Assembly (NCBI GenBank): GCA_945888575.1
Contig: CAMDAM010000004.1
Location: 1 to 42,910, forward strand
Origin: Asaia bogorensis
GTDB lineage: Bacteria > Pseudomonadota > Alphaproteobacteria > Acetobacterales > Acetobacteraceae
Reading direction: 5' to 3'
Length of the DNA: 42,910 bases
In this document: positions 1 through 6,712 of the stretch, one piece after another
Position numbering within the stretch: the stretch's first letter is position 1
Layout: the number at the start of each line of letters is the position of its first letter
Notes under the pieces: generated by a model
Told to the model about the DNA's origin: nothing
Seen by the model: the letters and a program-made list of their open reading frames with translations, nothing else
Databases searched by the model: none
Made by a program: the position numbers and the translations under genes

Positions 1-114
1 GCCGAGGCGGGCTTTGCCGGCACGACGGTGAGCTTCGTGAACTTCAAGGACGAGCTGCCCTATTTTATCGACAAGGTGTTGCCGCTGCTGCGCGATGCCG
101 GACTGCGCCACTAG
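1..114 (+). CDS. Luciferase-like (LLM) flavin-dependent monooxygenase, C-terminal fragment
   Basis: Only the last 37 codons are in the window; the gene begins upstream and stops at a TAG at 112-114. The tail reads SFVNFKDELPYF followed by VLPLLRDAGLR. This matches the usual C-terminal end of LLM-class FMN/F420-dependent oxidoreductases, in which the last barrel strand is followed by a helix ending in VLPLL..AGLR. Members oxidise small organic substrates, including sulfonates and sulfones, with reduced flavin and oxygen. The substrate cannot be told from this fragment. A D-2-hydroxyacid dehydrogenase follows about 70 bases downstream on the same strand, so the two may share a transcript. Confidence 0.6.
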   Translation, partial: AEAGFAGTTVSFVNFKDELPYFIDKVLPLLRDAGLRH

Positions 115-184
115 TCTTTGTTTGATCGCGTGCTTCACGTCTCCGGCGAGTCCGCCTCCGACGATCACGCTTCAGGAGATTCCG

Positions 185-1153
185 ATGCTTCCCGCCGCCG
201 GCCAGATGACCATCTGCTTCGCCCATGTCGCCTACCAGATGCAGGCGCGGTTCGCGCTGCGTCAGGCGGGGATCAACAGCATCGAGGTGCGTGACCGGGC
301 GGGGCTGGAGGCGGGGATCGCGCATGCCGATGTGCTGGTGGTGTCTGGCCTGTGGCGCAACGAGCTGGTTGGGATGGCGCCGCGGCTGAAGTTCATCCAG
401 TCGATCGGGGCGGGGACCGACCAGTTCGACCGCGAGGTGCTGCGCGGGCGCGGCATCCGGCTGGCCAGTGCCGCCGGGGTGAATGCGCGGGCGGTCAGCG
501 AGCATGCGATGTCGCTGATCCTGGCGCTGGCGCGGCGGCTGCCGGAGGCGCGGGACAACCAGGGGAAGAAATTCTGGCGCGGCATGATCGGCGACCTGGG
601 CCAGCGCGAGGACGAGTTGCAGGGCAAGACGTTGGTGATCGTGGGGCTGGGCAAGATCGGCGGGCGGCTGGCCCATATTGCCAAGGCGTTCGACATGCGG
701 GTGATCGGCGTTCGGCGCGACCCGGCCGGGGGGAAGGGGGCGGCGGACGAGGTGCATGCGCTGGCGGCCCTGCCCGGCCTGCTGCCAGCCGCGGATTTCG
801 TGGCGCTGACCTGCCCGTTGACGCCGGAGACGACGAACCTGATCGATGCGGCAGCGCTGGCGGCGATGCGGCCATCCGCCTATCTGGTCAACTGCGCGCG
901 CGGGCGCGTGGTGGATGAGCCGGCACTGGTGGCGGCGCTGCAGGCCGGTACGATTGCGGGGGCGGGCATCGACGTGACCTGGGAGGAGCCGCTGCCGGCC
1001 GAGAGCCCGCTGTGGGATGCGCCGAATGCGTTCATCACGCCGCATACCGCCGGCGAGACGCGGCGCTACGAGGACAACGTGCTCGACATCCTGATGGAGA
1101 ACCTGGCGCGGCAATGGCGCGGCGACGCGGCGCTGCTGAACCAGGTCGTGTAG
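185..1153 (+). CDS. D-2-hydroxyacid dehydrogenase (NAD(P)-dependent)
   Basis: A 322-residue protein of normal length for the D-isomer-specific 2-hydroxyacid dehydrogenase family, which interconverts 2-oxoacids and D-2-hydroxyacids in the cytosol. The nucleotide-binding motif GLGKIG lies at about residues 154-159. The catalytic Arg is R239 (NCARGR), the Glu is E268 (TWEEPLP) and the His is H287 (PHTAG), so all three active-site residues are present. The ATG at 185 was chosen because AGGAG lies 6 bases upstream; the frame is open further upstream to 95, but without a ribosome site. The exact substrate (glyoxylate, hydroxypyruvate or phosphoglycerate type) is not determinable. The next gene starts 12 bases downstream. 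Confidence 0.88.
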   Translation: MLPAAGQMTICFAHVAYQMQARFALRQAGINSIEVRDRAGLEAGIAHADVLVVSGLWRNELVGMAPRLKFIQSIGAGTDQFDREVLRGRGIRLASAAGVNARAVSEHAMSLILALARRLPEARDNQGKKFWRGMIGDLGQREDELQGKTLVIVGLGKIGGRLAHIAKAFDMRVIGVRRDPAGGKGAADEVHALAALPGLLPAADFVALTCPLTPETTNLIDAAALAAMRPSAYLVNCARGRVVDEPALVAALQAGTIAGAGIDVTWEEPLPAESPLWDAPNAFITPHTAGETRRYEDNVLDILMENLARQWRGDAALLNQVV

Positions 1154-1165
1154 CCCGGCCGCCCC

Positions 1166-2911
1166 ATGCAGGATCAGGACGCGCCGGCGGTGACGCCGAC
1201 CTATGCCATGGACGAGATCGCGTTGCGGGCGGCTGAGGCTCGCAGGCGATCCGCCTGGTTCAGCACCCAGGGCAACCGCACGGCGGCACGGCCGGTGTGG
1301 GACTTCAACCATGTGATTGCCTATGGCCAATCCCTGTCCAGCGGCTGGGAAGGTTGGCCGGCCTTGTCGGTGGCGCAGCGGCACGACAGCCTGATGGTCG
1401 GCGGCTCCGTGCATGGCACCACCGAGAGCGGGCCGCACTTCCAGGTGGCCGGCACCCCGGCGTTCCAGCCGCTGGTGGCAACGGTGATGGCCAACGGGCC
1501 CAAGGGCGAGGTGCTGGCACCCGACGCGGTTGCGGCACTGCCGGTTGGCAATGTCGCGCTGGGCGAGACGGTGCTGGAGGGCGCGCTGGATTTCTGGCGC
1601 GGGCGGCAGCTGGCACGGCCCGAGGGCGCGTATCCTGGCCGGTTCGTTGCGACCTCCACCGGCGTGGGTGTCCAGACGATCGAGCAGCTCTCGTTTGGCC
1701 AAGGGCCGTTCGAGCGGCCACGCCAGGCGGCGCAGCTGGCGAAGCAGTTGGCGGGGGAGGCTGGCGGGAACTACGGGATCGTGGCGCTGCTGTGGCTGCA
1801 GGGGGAGAGCAACTCCGTTGGCAGCGGCACCCAGGACCGGCGGGGCTATTTCGACCTGACGCAGACGCTGCAGGCCGATTTCAACCGCGAGATCGTGCAG
1901 GGCGTGGCCGGGCAGGAGGCGATGCCGGCCGTGTTCACGCACCAGGTCGGCGGGATCTATGTGCGCGATGGGACGAACATGTCGATCCCGATGGCGCAGC
2001 TGGATTGCGCCTATGCGCTGCCCGATTGGTTCATGGTGGGTCCGGCCTATCCCGTGACGGAGAAGGGCGGGCATCTCGACCCCAACGGCTATCGCTGGCT
2101 GGGGCAGCAATTCGGCAAGGTGATGCACCTTGTGCTCGACCTGGGCGAGGGCTGGAAGCCCGTGCACCCGATGCGCGCGACGCTGCGCGGGACTCAGGTG
2201 CTGGTGGATTTCCATGTGCCGCACCCGCCGCTGGAGTTTTCGCCCTGCTACGTGCGGACCAAACCCACCAGCTTCGTCGATGGCGGCTTCCGCGTAACGG
2301 ACGAGGCCGGCGAGGTGGGCGTGCTGGCCGCTGCGGTGGTGGACGAGGTGAGCGTGCTGCTGGTGCTGGAGCGGGCGCCCAGGGCCGATGCGGTGCTGTG
2401 GTATGCGGACCAGACGAAGCATGGCGGCTATGGCAACCTGCGCGACAGCGACCCGACGCAGGCAACCCGGGACTACGAGTTCCACGAGGGGTCCGGGCAG
2501 TATCCCGGCGCGAACCTGCCGGAGCTGATCGGTAAGCCCTATCCGCTGTGGAACTGGTGCATTGCGTTTCGGACGGCATTGGAGCCTGACCCGGTGCCAT
2601 TGGTGGCCGCGCTGGCCGCCGTGACACCCGACGAACCGCCGGCCGAGGCAGAGGCCGTCGTGCAGCCCGCTACCGTGCCGACGGTGGAGCCTCCGCCTGC
2701 CGTCGCGGCCGAGGAACCGGCCGTCATGGCCCCCTTGCCGCAGGACGATGTGCGTTCAGGGGAGAGCGGAGCCCACGGAACCGCGGAGACACCGGCCTGG
2801 CAGGTGTTGCGCGGGGCGCCCGTGCCGCCGCCTGAGCCTCTGCCTGTGCCGCCGACACCACCGGCCCGCGGGTTCCTGGCCTGGCTGCGGCGGCTCTTCG
2901 GCGGGGGCTGA
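1166..2911 (+). CDS. SGNH/sialate O-acetylesterase-like protein with Pro/Ala-rich tail
   Basis: A 581-residue protein. Block I is AYGQSLSSG with candidate nucleophile Ser56. WLQGESNS lies at about 210-217, like the W.QGES block of the sialate O-acetylesterase (DUF303/SASA) branch. GGHLDPNGYRWLG at about 301-313 supplies the probable catalytic His303. I infer a carbohydrate- or acyl-ester hydrolase, but no signal peptide is visible, which is unusual for that branch. Residues about 475-565 are a low-complexity Pro/Ala/Glu/Val region, and the last 14 residues form a basic amphipathic end (LAWLRRLF). The start is uncertain: no good ribosome site precedes 1166, and a second Met lies at codon 15. 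It probably shares a transcript with the dehydrogenase upstream. Confidence 0.68.
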   Translation: MQDQDAPAVTPTYAMDEIALRAAEARRRSAWFSTQGNRTAARPVWDFNHVIAYGQSLSSGWEGWPALSVAQRHDSLMVGGSVHGTTESGPHFQVAGTPAFQPLVATVMANGPKGEVLAPDAVAALPVGNVALGETVLEGALDFWRGRQLARPEGAYPGRFVATSTGVGVQTIEQLSFGQGPFERPRQAAQLAKQLAGEAGGNYGIVALLWLQGESNSVGSGTQDRRGYFDLTQTLQADFNREIVQGVAGQEAMPAVFTHQVGGIYVRDGTNMSIPMAQLDCAYALPDWFMVGPAYPVTEKGGHLDPNGYRWLGQQFGKVMHLVLDLGEGWKPVHPMRATLRGTQVLVDFHVPHPPLEFSPCYVRTKPTSFVDGGFRVTDEAGEVGVLAAAVVDEVSVLLVLERAPRADAVLWYADQTKHGGYGNLRDSDPTQATRDYEFHEGSGQYPGANLPELIGKPYPLWNWCIAFRTALEPDPVPLVAALAAVTPDEPPAEAEAVVQPATVPTVEPPPAVAAEEPAVMAPLPQDDVRSGESGAHGTAETPAWQVLRGAPVPPPEPLPVPPTPPARGFLAWLRRLFGGG

Positions 2912-2969
2912 TCCGCAACCCTGGCGCGAGGACCCGCCTTACGGATGGCGCGCCTCTGGTCGGCTGCGA

Positions 2970-3815
2970 TCAGCGCCGGAGCGGGGTCGCGTCTGCGTCG
3001 GCGCGCTGGCGCACCAGCGGGGGGCCTTCCGGCTTGGCGGCAAGGAGTGTCATGGAGGCGGCGCCGAGCCAGCGGATCTCGAAGCTCAGGCGGACCGGCA
3101 GCATCGGCGAGTCTGGTGTGAGGCGCGCCAGCCAGGCGGTGCCCTTTTGCGGCCGGGCGGCTGCTTCGCGGTCGGCATCAAGCAGGAAGCCCGCCAGCAG
3201 CCGGCCCTCGAAATCGCAGCGCAACGCCGGGCCGGCATAGGCCGGGGTGGCGTCTGGCGGGAGGGTCTCCCAGCCGCCGGTGCGCGAGGTGACCTCGAAC
3301 AGGCGGCGGCCATCGAAGGTGCGCAGGGTGCCATTGCAGGCCGAGGTGAGGGTGGCCTGGCGGGCCAGGAGGGCGGCGGCGCTGATGCTATCGACCGTCT
3401 CGCGCTGGAGTGCCGGGGGCACGGGTTCGCGCTCGGCGGCGTTCGGCGGTTCCAGGCGAAGGACATCCGGCTGCGAGGTGACGTAGTCCATCAGGGTTTG
3501 CCGGGGGGAGCCGCGCCAGGTGCCGGACACGGCGTAGCGCTGCGGCACCACGGTGTTGCCGGACCACATGCCCTGGGCGAGAGTTCGCGACTCGCCGCGG
3601 AACAGCAGGCCATAGGTGCCCGCCGTGCGCGTGGCGATATCGATGCGGTAGCCGCGGCCAGACATTTCCACATCGGCTTCCGTCATCATCACCCTCAGGC
3701 CCGCGACCGTGGTGGCATAGGACAGGGTGGTGAAGCTGCGGCCCGGTTGGGCGGCTGCGGGCAGGACCACGCAGAGGAAGCCCAGGAGCGAACTGGCCAG
3801 GATGCGTGTTTTCAT
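2970..3815 (-). CDS. DUF3108-like secreted/periplasmic protein
   Basis: A 281-residue protein with a typical Sec signal peptide: a basic start, then hydrophobic LASSLLGFLCVVLP, with cleavage expected near AAAQ at 21-24. The mature part is beta-rich. It begins with SYATTVAGLRV and includes GRGYRIDIATRTAG, and later DFEGRLLAGFLL and a dense run of strands, the look of DUF3108 proteins, which resemble outer-membrane lipoprotein-like barrels of unknown function. No enzyme motif is visible. It converges with the SGNH gene (58-base gap) and its promoter side faces the tRNA. Family assignment is from overall pattern and is moderately secure; the function is unknown. Confidence 0.65.
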   Translation of the reverse strand: MKTRILASSLLGFLCVVLPAAAQPGRSFTTLSYATTVAGLRVMMTEADVEMSGRGYRIDIATRTAGTYGLLFRGESRTLAQGMWSGNTVVPQRYAVSGTWRGSPRQTLMDYVTSQPDVLRLEPPNAAEREPVPPALQRETVDSISAAALLARQATLTSACNGTLRTFDGRRLFEVTSRTGGWETLPPDATPAYAGPALRCDFEGRLLAGFLLDADREAAARPQKGTAWLARLTPDSPMLPVRLSFEIRWLGAASMTLLAAKPEGPPLVRQRADADATPLRR

Positions 3816-3858
3816 GATTTGGATGTAAGGCTGGATGCGATTGGCGACAACCAGTGGG

Positions 3859-3887
3859 TTGACTCGCCGCCGGAACCCCCCTATTTC
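3859..3887 (+). promoter_or_regulatory. Sigma70-type promoter of the tRNA-Val gene
   Basis: TTGACT at 3859-3864 and TATTTC at 3882-3887 are separated by 17 bases. The predicted transcription start (about 3894-3895) lies a few bases before the mature tRNA 5' end at 3902. The stretch between the -10 box and the start is GC-rich (GCCCCTCC), as in stringently controlled stable-RNA promoters. Not tested experimentally. Confidence 0.5.
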
Positions 3888-3901
3888 GCCCCTCCCGGGC
3901 C

Positions 3902-3976
3902 GGGCGCGTAGCTCAGCGGGAGAGCATTCGCTTCACACGCGAAGGGTCACAGGTTCAATCCCTGTCGCGCCCACCA
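3902..3976 (+). tRNA. tRNA-Val (anticodon CAC)
   Basis: The full cloverleaf can be folded by eye. The acceptor stem GGGCGCG pairs with CGCGCCC; the D arm is GCTC/GAGC; the anticodon stem TTCGC/GCGAA encloses the loop TTCACAC (anticodon CAC, reading GUG). The T arm is ACAGG/CCTGT around TTCAATC. The discriminator A is followed by an encoded CCA. Length is 75 bases including CCA. A run of six T follows at about 3987-3992, but no clear hairpin precedes it. Confidence 0.96.
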
Positions 3977-4026
3977 CTTTCCGGCCCCCTTTTTTCTTCT
4001 CGGTTTGATCGACATGCGGTGCCTGC

Positions 4027-4458
4027 TCAGCGGGGCCGTGGCACGAATTCCAGCTCAAGCCTGTTGGTGCCGGCCTGGGTACGTGCGTAGCGTGCCGCAT
4101 CGGTGTTGCCGCGGATCAAGTGCAGGCCGAAGCCGCCATCATGCATCCCGGCGATGGCACCGGTGATCGGGCGCGGGGCGGCCTGCAGCGGGTCGAATGC
4201 GGGGCCATCGTCCTCCATCGCGACCAGCGCGCGCCCATCGGCGCAGCTGGCATCGAGCGCCGCGTGCGTGGCGCCATTCGGCTCCGCATGGCGGATGACG
4301 TTCATCATCGCCTCCTCCACCACCAGCTCCACGCGGAAACAGACTTCGGGCGGGCAGCCGCCGGCGGCGAGGAAGTTGCCGAGCTGGCGCTGGGCAGCAG
4401 ACAGGGCGGGCAAGTCGAGTGCGAGCGCCAGGTGCAGGGCGCCCGCTTCCGGGTGCAT
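4027..4458 (-). CDS. RsbW/SpoIIAB-type serine kinase (HATPase_c) of a partner-switching module
   Basis: A 143-residue GHKL-fold protein. The N box is VVEEAMMNVIRHA with Asn53, the G1 box is MEDDGPAFDP at about 81-90, and the G2 box is GGFGLHLI at about 108-115. That is the whole core of an anti-sigma/serine kinase of the RsbW/SpoIIAB type, which binds ATP and phosphorylates or releases a STAS antagonist. The ATG at 4458 overlaps the TGA of the STAS gene (TGATG, one base), indicating translational coupling. The frame is open upstream, but that part is a shadow of the STAS gene. Its usual partner, a sigma factor or other effector, is not encoded in this window. Confidence 0.85.
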   Translation of the reverse strand: MHPEAGALHLALALDLPALSAAQRQLGNFLAAGGCPPEVCFRVELVVEEAMMNVIRHAEPNGATHAALDASCADGRALVAMEDDGPAFDPLQAAPRPITGAIAGMHDGGFGLHLIRGNTDAARYARTQAGTNRLELEFVPRPR

Positions 4459-4799
4459 CAGCCCGCGACCAGGGCCAGCGCCGCCTCGGCATCGGGCGCA
4501 TGGGGAATGAGGTCGAGCAGGGCCATGGTTTCGAACACCTCCAGGACCTGGGGCTGCACCCCGGTCATCGCGATGCGGGCACCGCGCCGCGCGGTGAGGC
4601 GGGCGATGGAGATCAGCATCCGGATTCCGAGCGAACCCATGAAGGGAACCTGGTTCAGGTCGATCACCACGTGCCCCTCCTTGGCCCGCAACTCGGCGCT
4701 GAGCGCGGCCTCGATGAGGTCGACCCCCGCGGCATCGGCGCGCCCGACCAGGACAACGCGGCATGTGCCGGGGGCGGGTGCCTGGAACTCGTATTTCAT
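4458..4799 (-). CDS. STAS-domain anti-sigma factor antagonist (RsbV/SpoIIAA type)
   Basis: A 113-residue single STAS domain. The core VVIDLNQVPFMGSLGIRML places Ser56 where SpoIIAA/RsbV carry the serine that the cognate kinase phosphorylates. The preceding residues are MG rather than the usual DS/DT, so phosphorylation at this site is likely but not certain. The start at 4799 (MKYEF) has AAAGGA a few bases upstream. The gene lies between the FHA-PP2C phosphatase gene (25-base gap) and the kinase gene (one-base overlap). This is the expected order of a partner-switching operon in which the phosphatase dephosphorylates the STAS protein and the kinase phosphorylates it. Confidence 0.85.
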   Translation of the reverse strand: MKYEFQAPAPGTCRVVLVGRADAAGVDLIEAALSAELRAKEGHVVIDLNQVPFMGSLGIRMLISIARLTARRGARIAMTGVQPQVLEVFETMALLDLIPHAPDAEAALALVAG

Positions 4800-4824
4800 C
4801 GGCCGTCCTTTCAGGGAGCCCGGG

Positions 4825-5949
4825 CTAGCCGAGCTGCAGGGTGATCGCGGAGAAGTCGTCGTCCAGCGGGCGCTGTCCGGAGAGGGCGCGGACACGCTGG
4901 TAGAGGCGGTCTGGGCCCTGGGTCCAGTCGCCGGGGTCGCAGAGGGAGGCGGTGACCTGTGGCATGCCCCAGGGCTCGCGCACGTCCTCGGCCAGTTCCA
5001 CCGCGCCGTCGCTGAACAGGTGCAGCCGGGCCTCGGCCGGCAGCTCCACCGTGGCGGTGCGGTAGGGGAAGCCGGGCATGGTGCCGATCCCTGCGCCACG
5101 CCCCGGCAGGGCCCGGGGCTCGCCGCTGGCGTGGAGCAGGGCGGGATGGTGCCCGCCGGCCGCGTAGCTCAGCCTTCGCGTGGGGATGTGCAGCACGCCG
5201 TACCACATCGTGAAATACATGCCGTGGTGCTTGTCCATGTCGAACATGTCGTTCAGCGCGGCCAGCACGGAGGCGGGTTCGCGCGGATCGGTGCCCGGCA
5301 AAGCGCGCTGGCGCATGACGTTCATGACGCTGACGGAGTGCATCGCCGAGCCGACACCGTGGCCGGAGACGTCCAGGATATAGGCGGAGAACCAGTCCCC
5401 CTCCCGCTGGTAGCCGAATGCGTCCCCGCCCAGCGAGGCGCAGGGCTGGAAGGTCCAGGCGGCGCGCACGGGCCCGTCGGTGATCGGGGGCGGCAGCAGC
5501 GCGTTGACGTAGGCGCGGGCCTTGGCGATGTCGCTGGCCAGCGAGGCGGCGGCATGCGCTTCCTCCCGCCGGCGGCGCTCGTAGCGCAGGGTGTGCGGGC
5601 CGACCTGGATGCGCGCGCCATCGGCCAGCACGACCGGTTGCTGGATTCGCAGGCCATCGACGAAGGTGCCGTTGGTGGAGCCCAGGTCCATGATCGTCAC
5701 CTGGTCGCCGGCGCGATCCAGCATGCAGTGGCGGCGGGAGACCGCGCTGCCGTCCAGTACGATGGCCGCGGGTGCGACGCGGCCGACGACCAGCGTGGTT
5801 CCATCAAGGGGATGGCGTTGGATCGGGGTACCGTCGGCCTCCTGCACCAGGGCATGAACGAGCGTTCCGTCCACCGGGCCACTGGGCACGGCGGCGCGGC
5901 TGATCATCGTCCGCTCGGTTTCAGTGCCGTCGTCGCGTTCGTTCATCAT
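4825..5949 (-). CDS. FHA domain-PP2C/SpoIIE-type protein phosphatase
   Basis: A 374-residue two-domain cytosolic protein. Residues about 30-122 form an FHA domain with GR at 56-57, SRRH at 71-74 and GSTNGTFV at 90-97, the phosphothreonine-binding signature. A short charged helix (123-145) leads to a SpoIIE/RsbU-type PP2C domain. Its metal ligands are seen in SLGGDAFGY (D176), LDVSGHGVG (D193), FSDGAVE (D314) and DDDFSAIT (D365). I infer that it dephosphorylates the STAS protein encoded next. The FHA sensor suggests input from a Ser/Thr kinase, but none is encoded here. Two adjacent Met codons (5949 and 5946) compete: GGGAG lies 2 bases before the first and 5 before the second. Confidence 0.9.
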   Translation of the reverse strand: MMNERDDGTETERTMISRAAVPSGPVDGTLVHALVQEADGTPIQRHPLDGTTLVVGRVAPAAIVLDGSAVSRRHCMLDRAGDQVTIMDLGSTNGTFVDGLRIQQPVVLADGARIQVGPHTLRYERRRREEAHAAASLASDIAKARAYVNALLPPPITDGPVRAAWTFQPCASLGGDAFGYQREGDWFSAYILDVSGHGVGSAMHSVSVMNVMRQRALPGTDPREPASVLAALNDMFDMDKHHGMYFTMWYGVLHIPTRRLSYAAGGHHPALLHASGEPRALPGRGAGIGTMPGFPYRTATVELPAEARLHLFSDGAVELAEDVREPWGMPQVTASLCDPGDWTQGPDRLYQRVRALSGQRPLDDDFSAITLQLG

Positions 5950-6030
5950 GGCTCCCGGCTCCGGCCGCCGCTTGGCCGTGGCGCGGGAACGCTAGCGAGG
6001 GCATCACGCGCCTGTCATTACCCTACGGGC

Positions 6031-6056
6031 TCTATACCGCGGTCGCACAGGGTCAA
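6031..6056 (-). promoter_or_regulatory. Weak candidate promoter of the FHA-PP2C operon
   Basis: On the minus strand TTGACC (6056-6051) is followed 14 bases later by TATAGA (6036-6031), about 80 bases before the operon start. Both hexamers are good but the spacing is short, so this is only a candidate; one of the boxes may be used with another partner or sigma factor. Confidence 0.25.
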
Positions 6057-6078
6057 GTGAAGGTTTTGCGGCGGGCGA

Positions 6079-6639
6079 TCAGAAATGGATCAACGTGGGT
6101 GCCAGCCAGCCGAACAGGCCGAGGACGGTGCCGAGGGCACCCAGCACCAGGCCGCCCAGGGCAAGCATCGGCACGCCTGTGACGATGCTGGCGGAGGCCA
6201 CCACGATGGCCACCTGGAAGGCTGCGGCGCCATATTCGAACAGATGATAAGCCGACATCGAGCGGTCGCGGACTGTTTCGGCCTTGCGGGCGCGCTCCAT
6301 CAGTTCCTTGCGGCCCTCGCCGGTTTCGGGCTCGCTTTCCCAGCGGCTTGCACTGTCGCGCCAGCGCTTCTGCTGGGCTTCGATCGCCGCCTTGAGTTCC
6401 GGTGCCGCGGCGGACCTGGCCAGTTCGGCCTCCTCAGCGGCCGTGCGGACGGTGGTTTGGCGGATGGTGCGGGCCTGGAAGAACGACCAGAGGTTCGCGG
6501 CCTCGATGTTGCGGGCCAGCGCCTCGGTCTGCGCGCTTTTGGCGCCGGTCTCCACGACGGCAAGGAAGAGGGCAAGAATGGCGATCAGCAGGGCGATGCG
6601 CTTGTCGCCGCCGTGATCGACATGGGCGTGTCCGGCCAT
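6079..6639 (-). CDS. DUF4337-family membrane protein
   Basis: A 186-residue protein with one transmembrane helix at about 14-32 (RIALLIAILALFLAVVE), a long charged helical middle (about 40-130) rich in Glu, Arg, Lys and Ala, and two C-terminal helices at about 136-158 and 161-183. The N-terminal HAHVDH and the sequence ETGAKSAQTEALARNIEA are characteristic of DUF4337 proteins, whose function is unknown. The middle contains ANLWSFFQARTIRQT, typical of the family. It lies alone, downstream of a strong hairpin that follows the M20 peptidase and upstream of the FHA-PP2C operon on the same strand. No catalytic residues can be proposed. Confidence 0.82.
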   Translation of the reverse strand: MAGHAHVDHGGDKRIALLIAILALFLAVVETGAKSAQTEALARNIEAANLWSFFQARTIRQTTVRTAAEEAELARSAAAPELKAAIEAQQKRWRDSASRWESEPETGEGRKELMERARKAETVRDRSMSAYHLFEYGAAAFQVAIVVASASIVTGVPMLALGGLVLGALGTVLGLFGWLAPTLIHF

Positions 6640-6663
6640 GGTCGAGTCTCTCCGCGTGCCTGG

Positions 6664-6694
6664 GGGAAGCCCGCGCTAGCATCGCGGGCTTCCC
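6664..6694 (-). terminator. Perfect 12-bp hairpin after the M20 peptidase gene
   Basis: GGGAAGCCCGCG (6664-6675) and CGCGGGCTTCCC (6683-6694) are perfectly complementary around the 7-base loop CTAGCAT. The hairpin starts 19 bases after the stop of the M20 peptidase gene on the minus strand and precedes the next start codon. There is no T tract on either side, so it may act as an mRNA 3'-end stabiliser or a U-less terminator. Confidence 0.5.
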
Positions 6695-6712
6695 GAAGGC
6701 AAGCGCAGGGGA

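Noticed and set aside
65-2485. An 806-codon open frame on the minus strand
   Set aside because: Shadow of the D-2-hydroxyacid dehydrogenase and esterase-like genes, both of which have clear catalytic motifs.
4120-6060. A 646-codon open frame on the plus strand
   Set aside because: Antisense to the FHA-PP2C/STAS/kinase operon, whose three proteins have unmistakable motifs.
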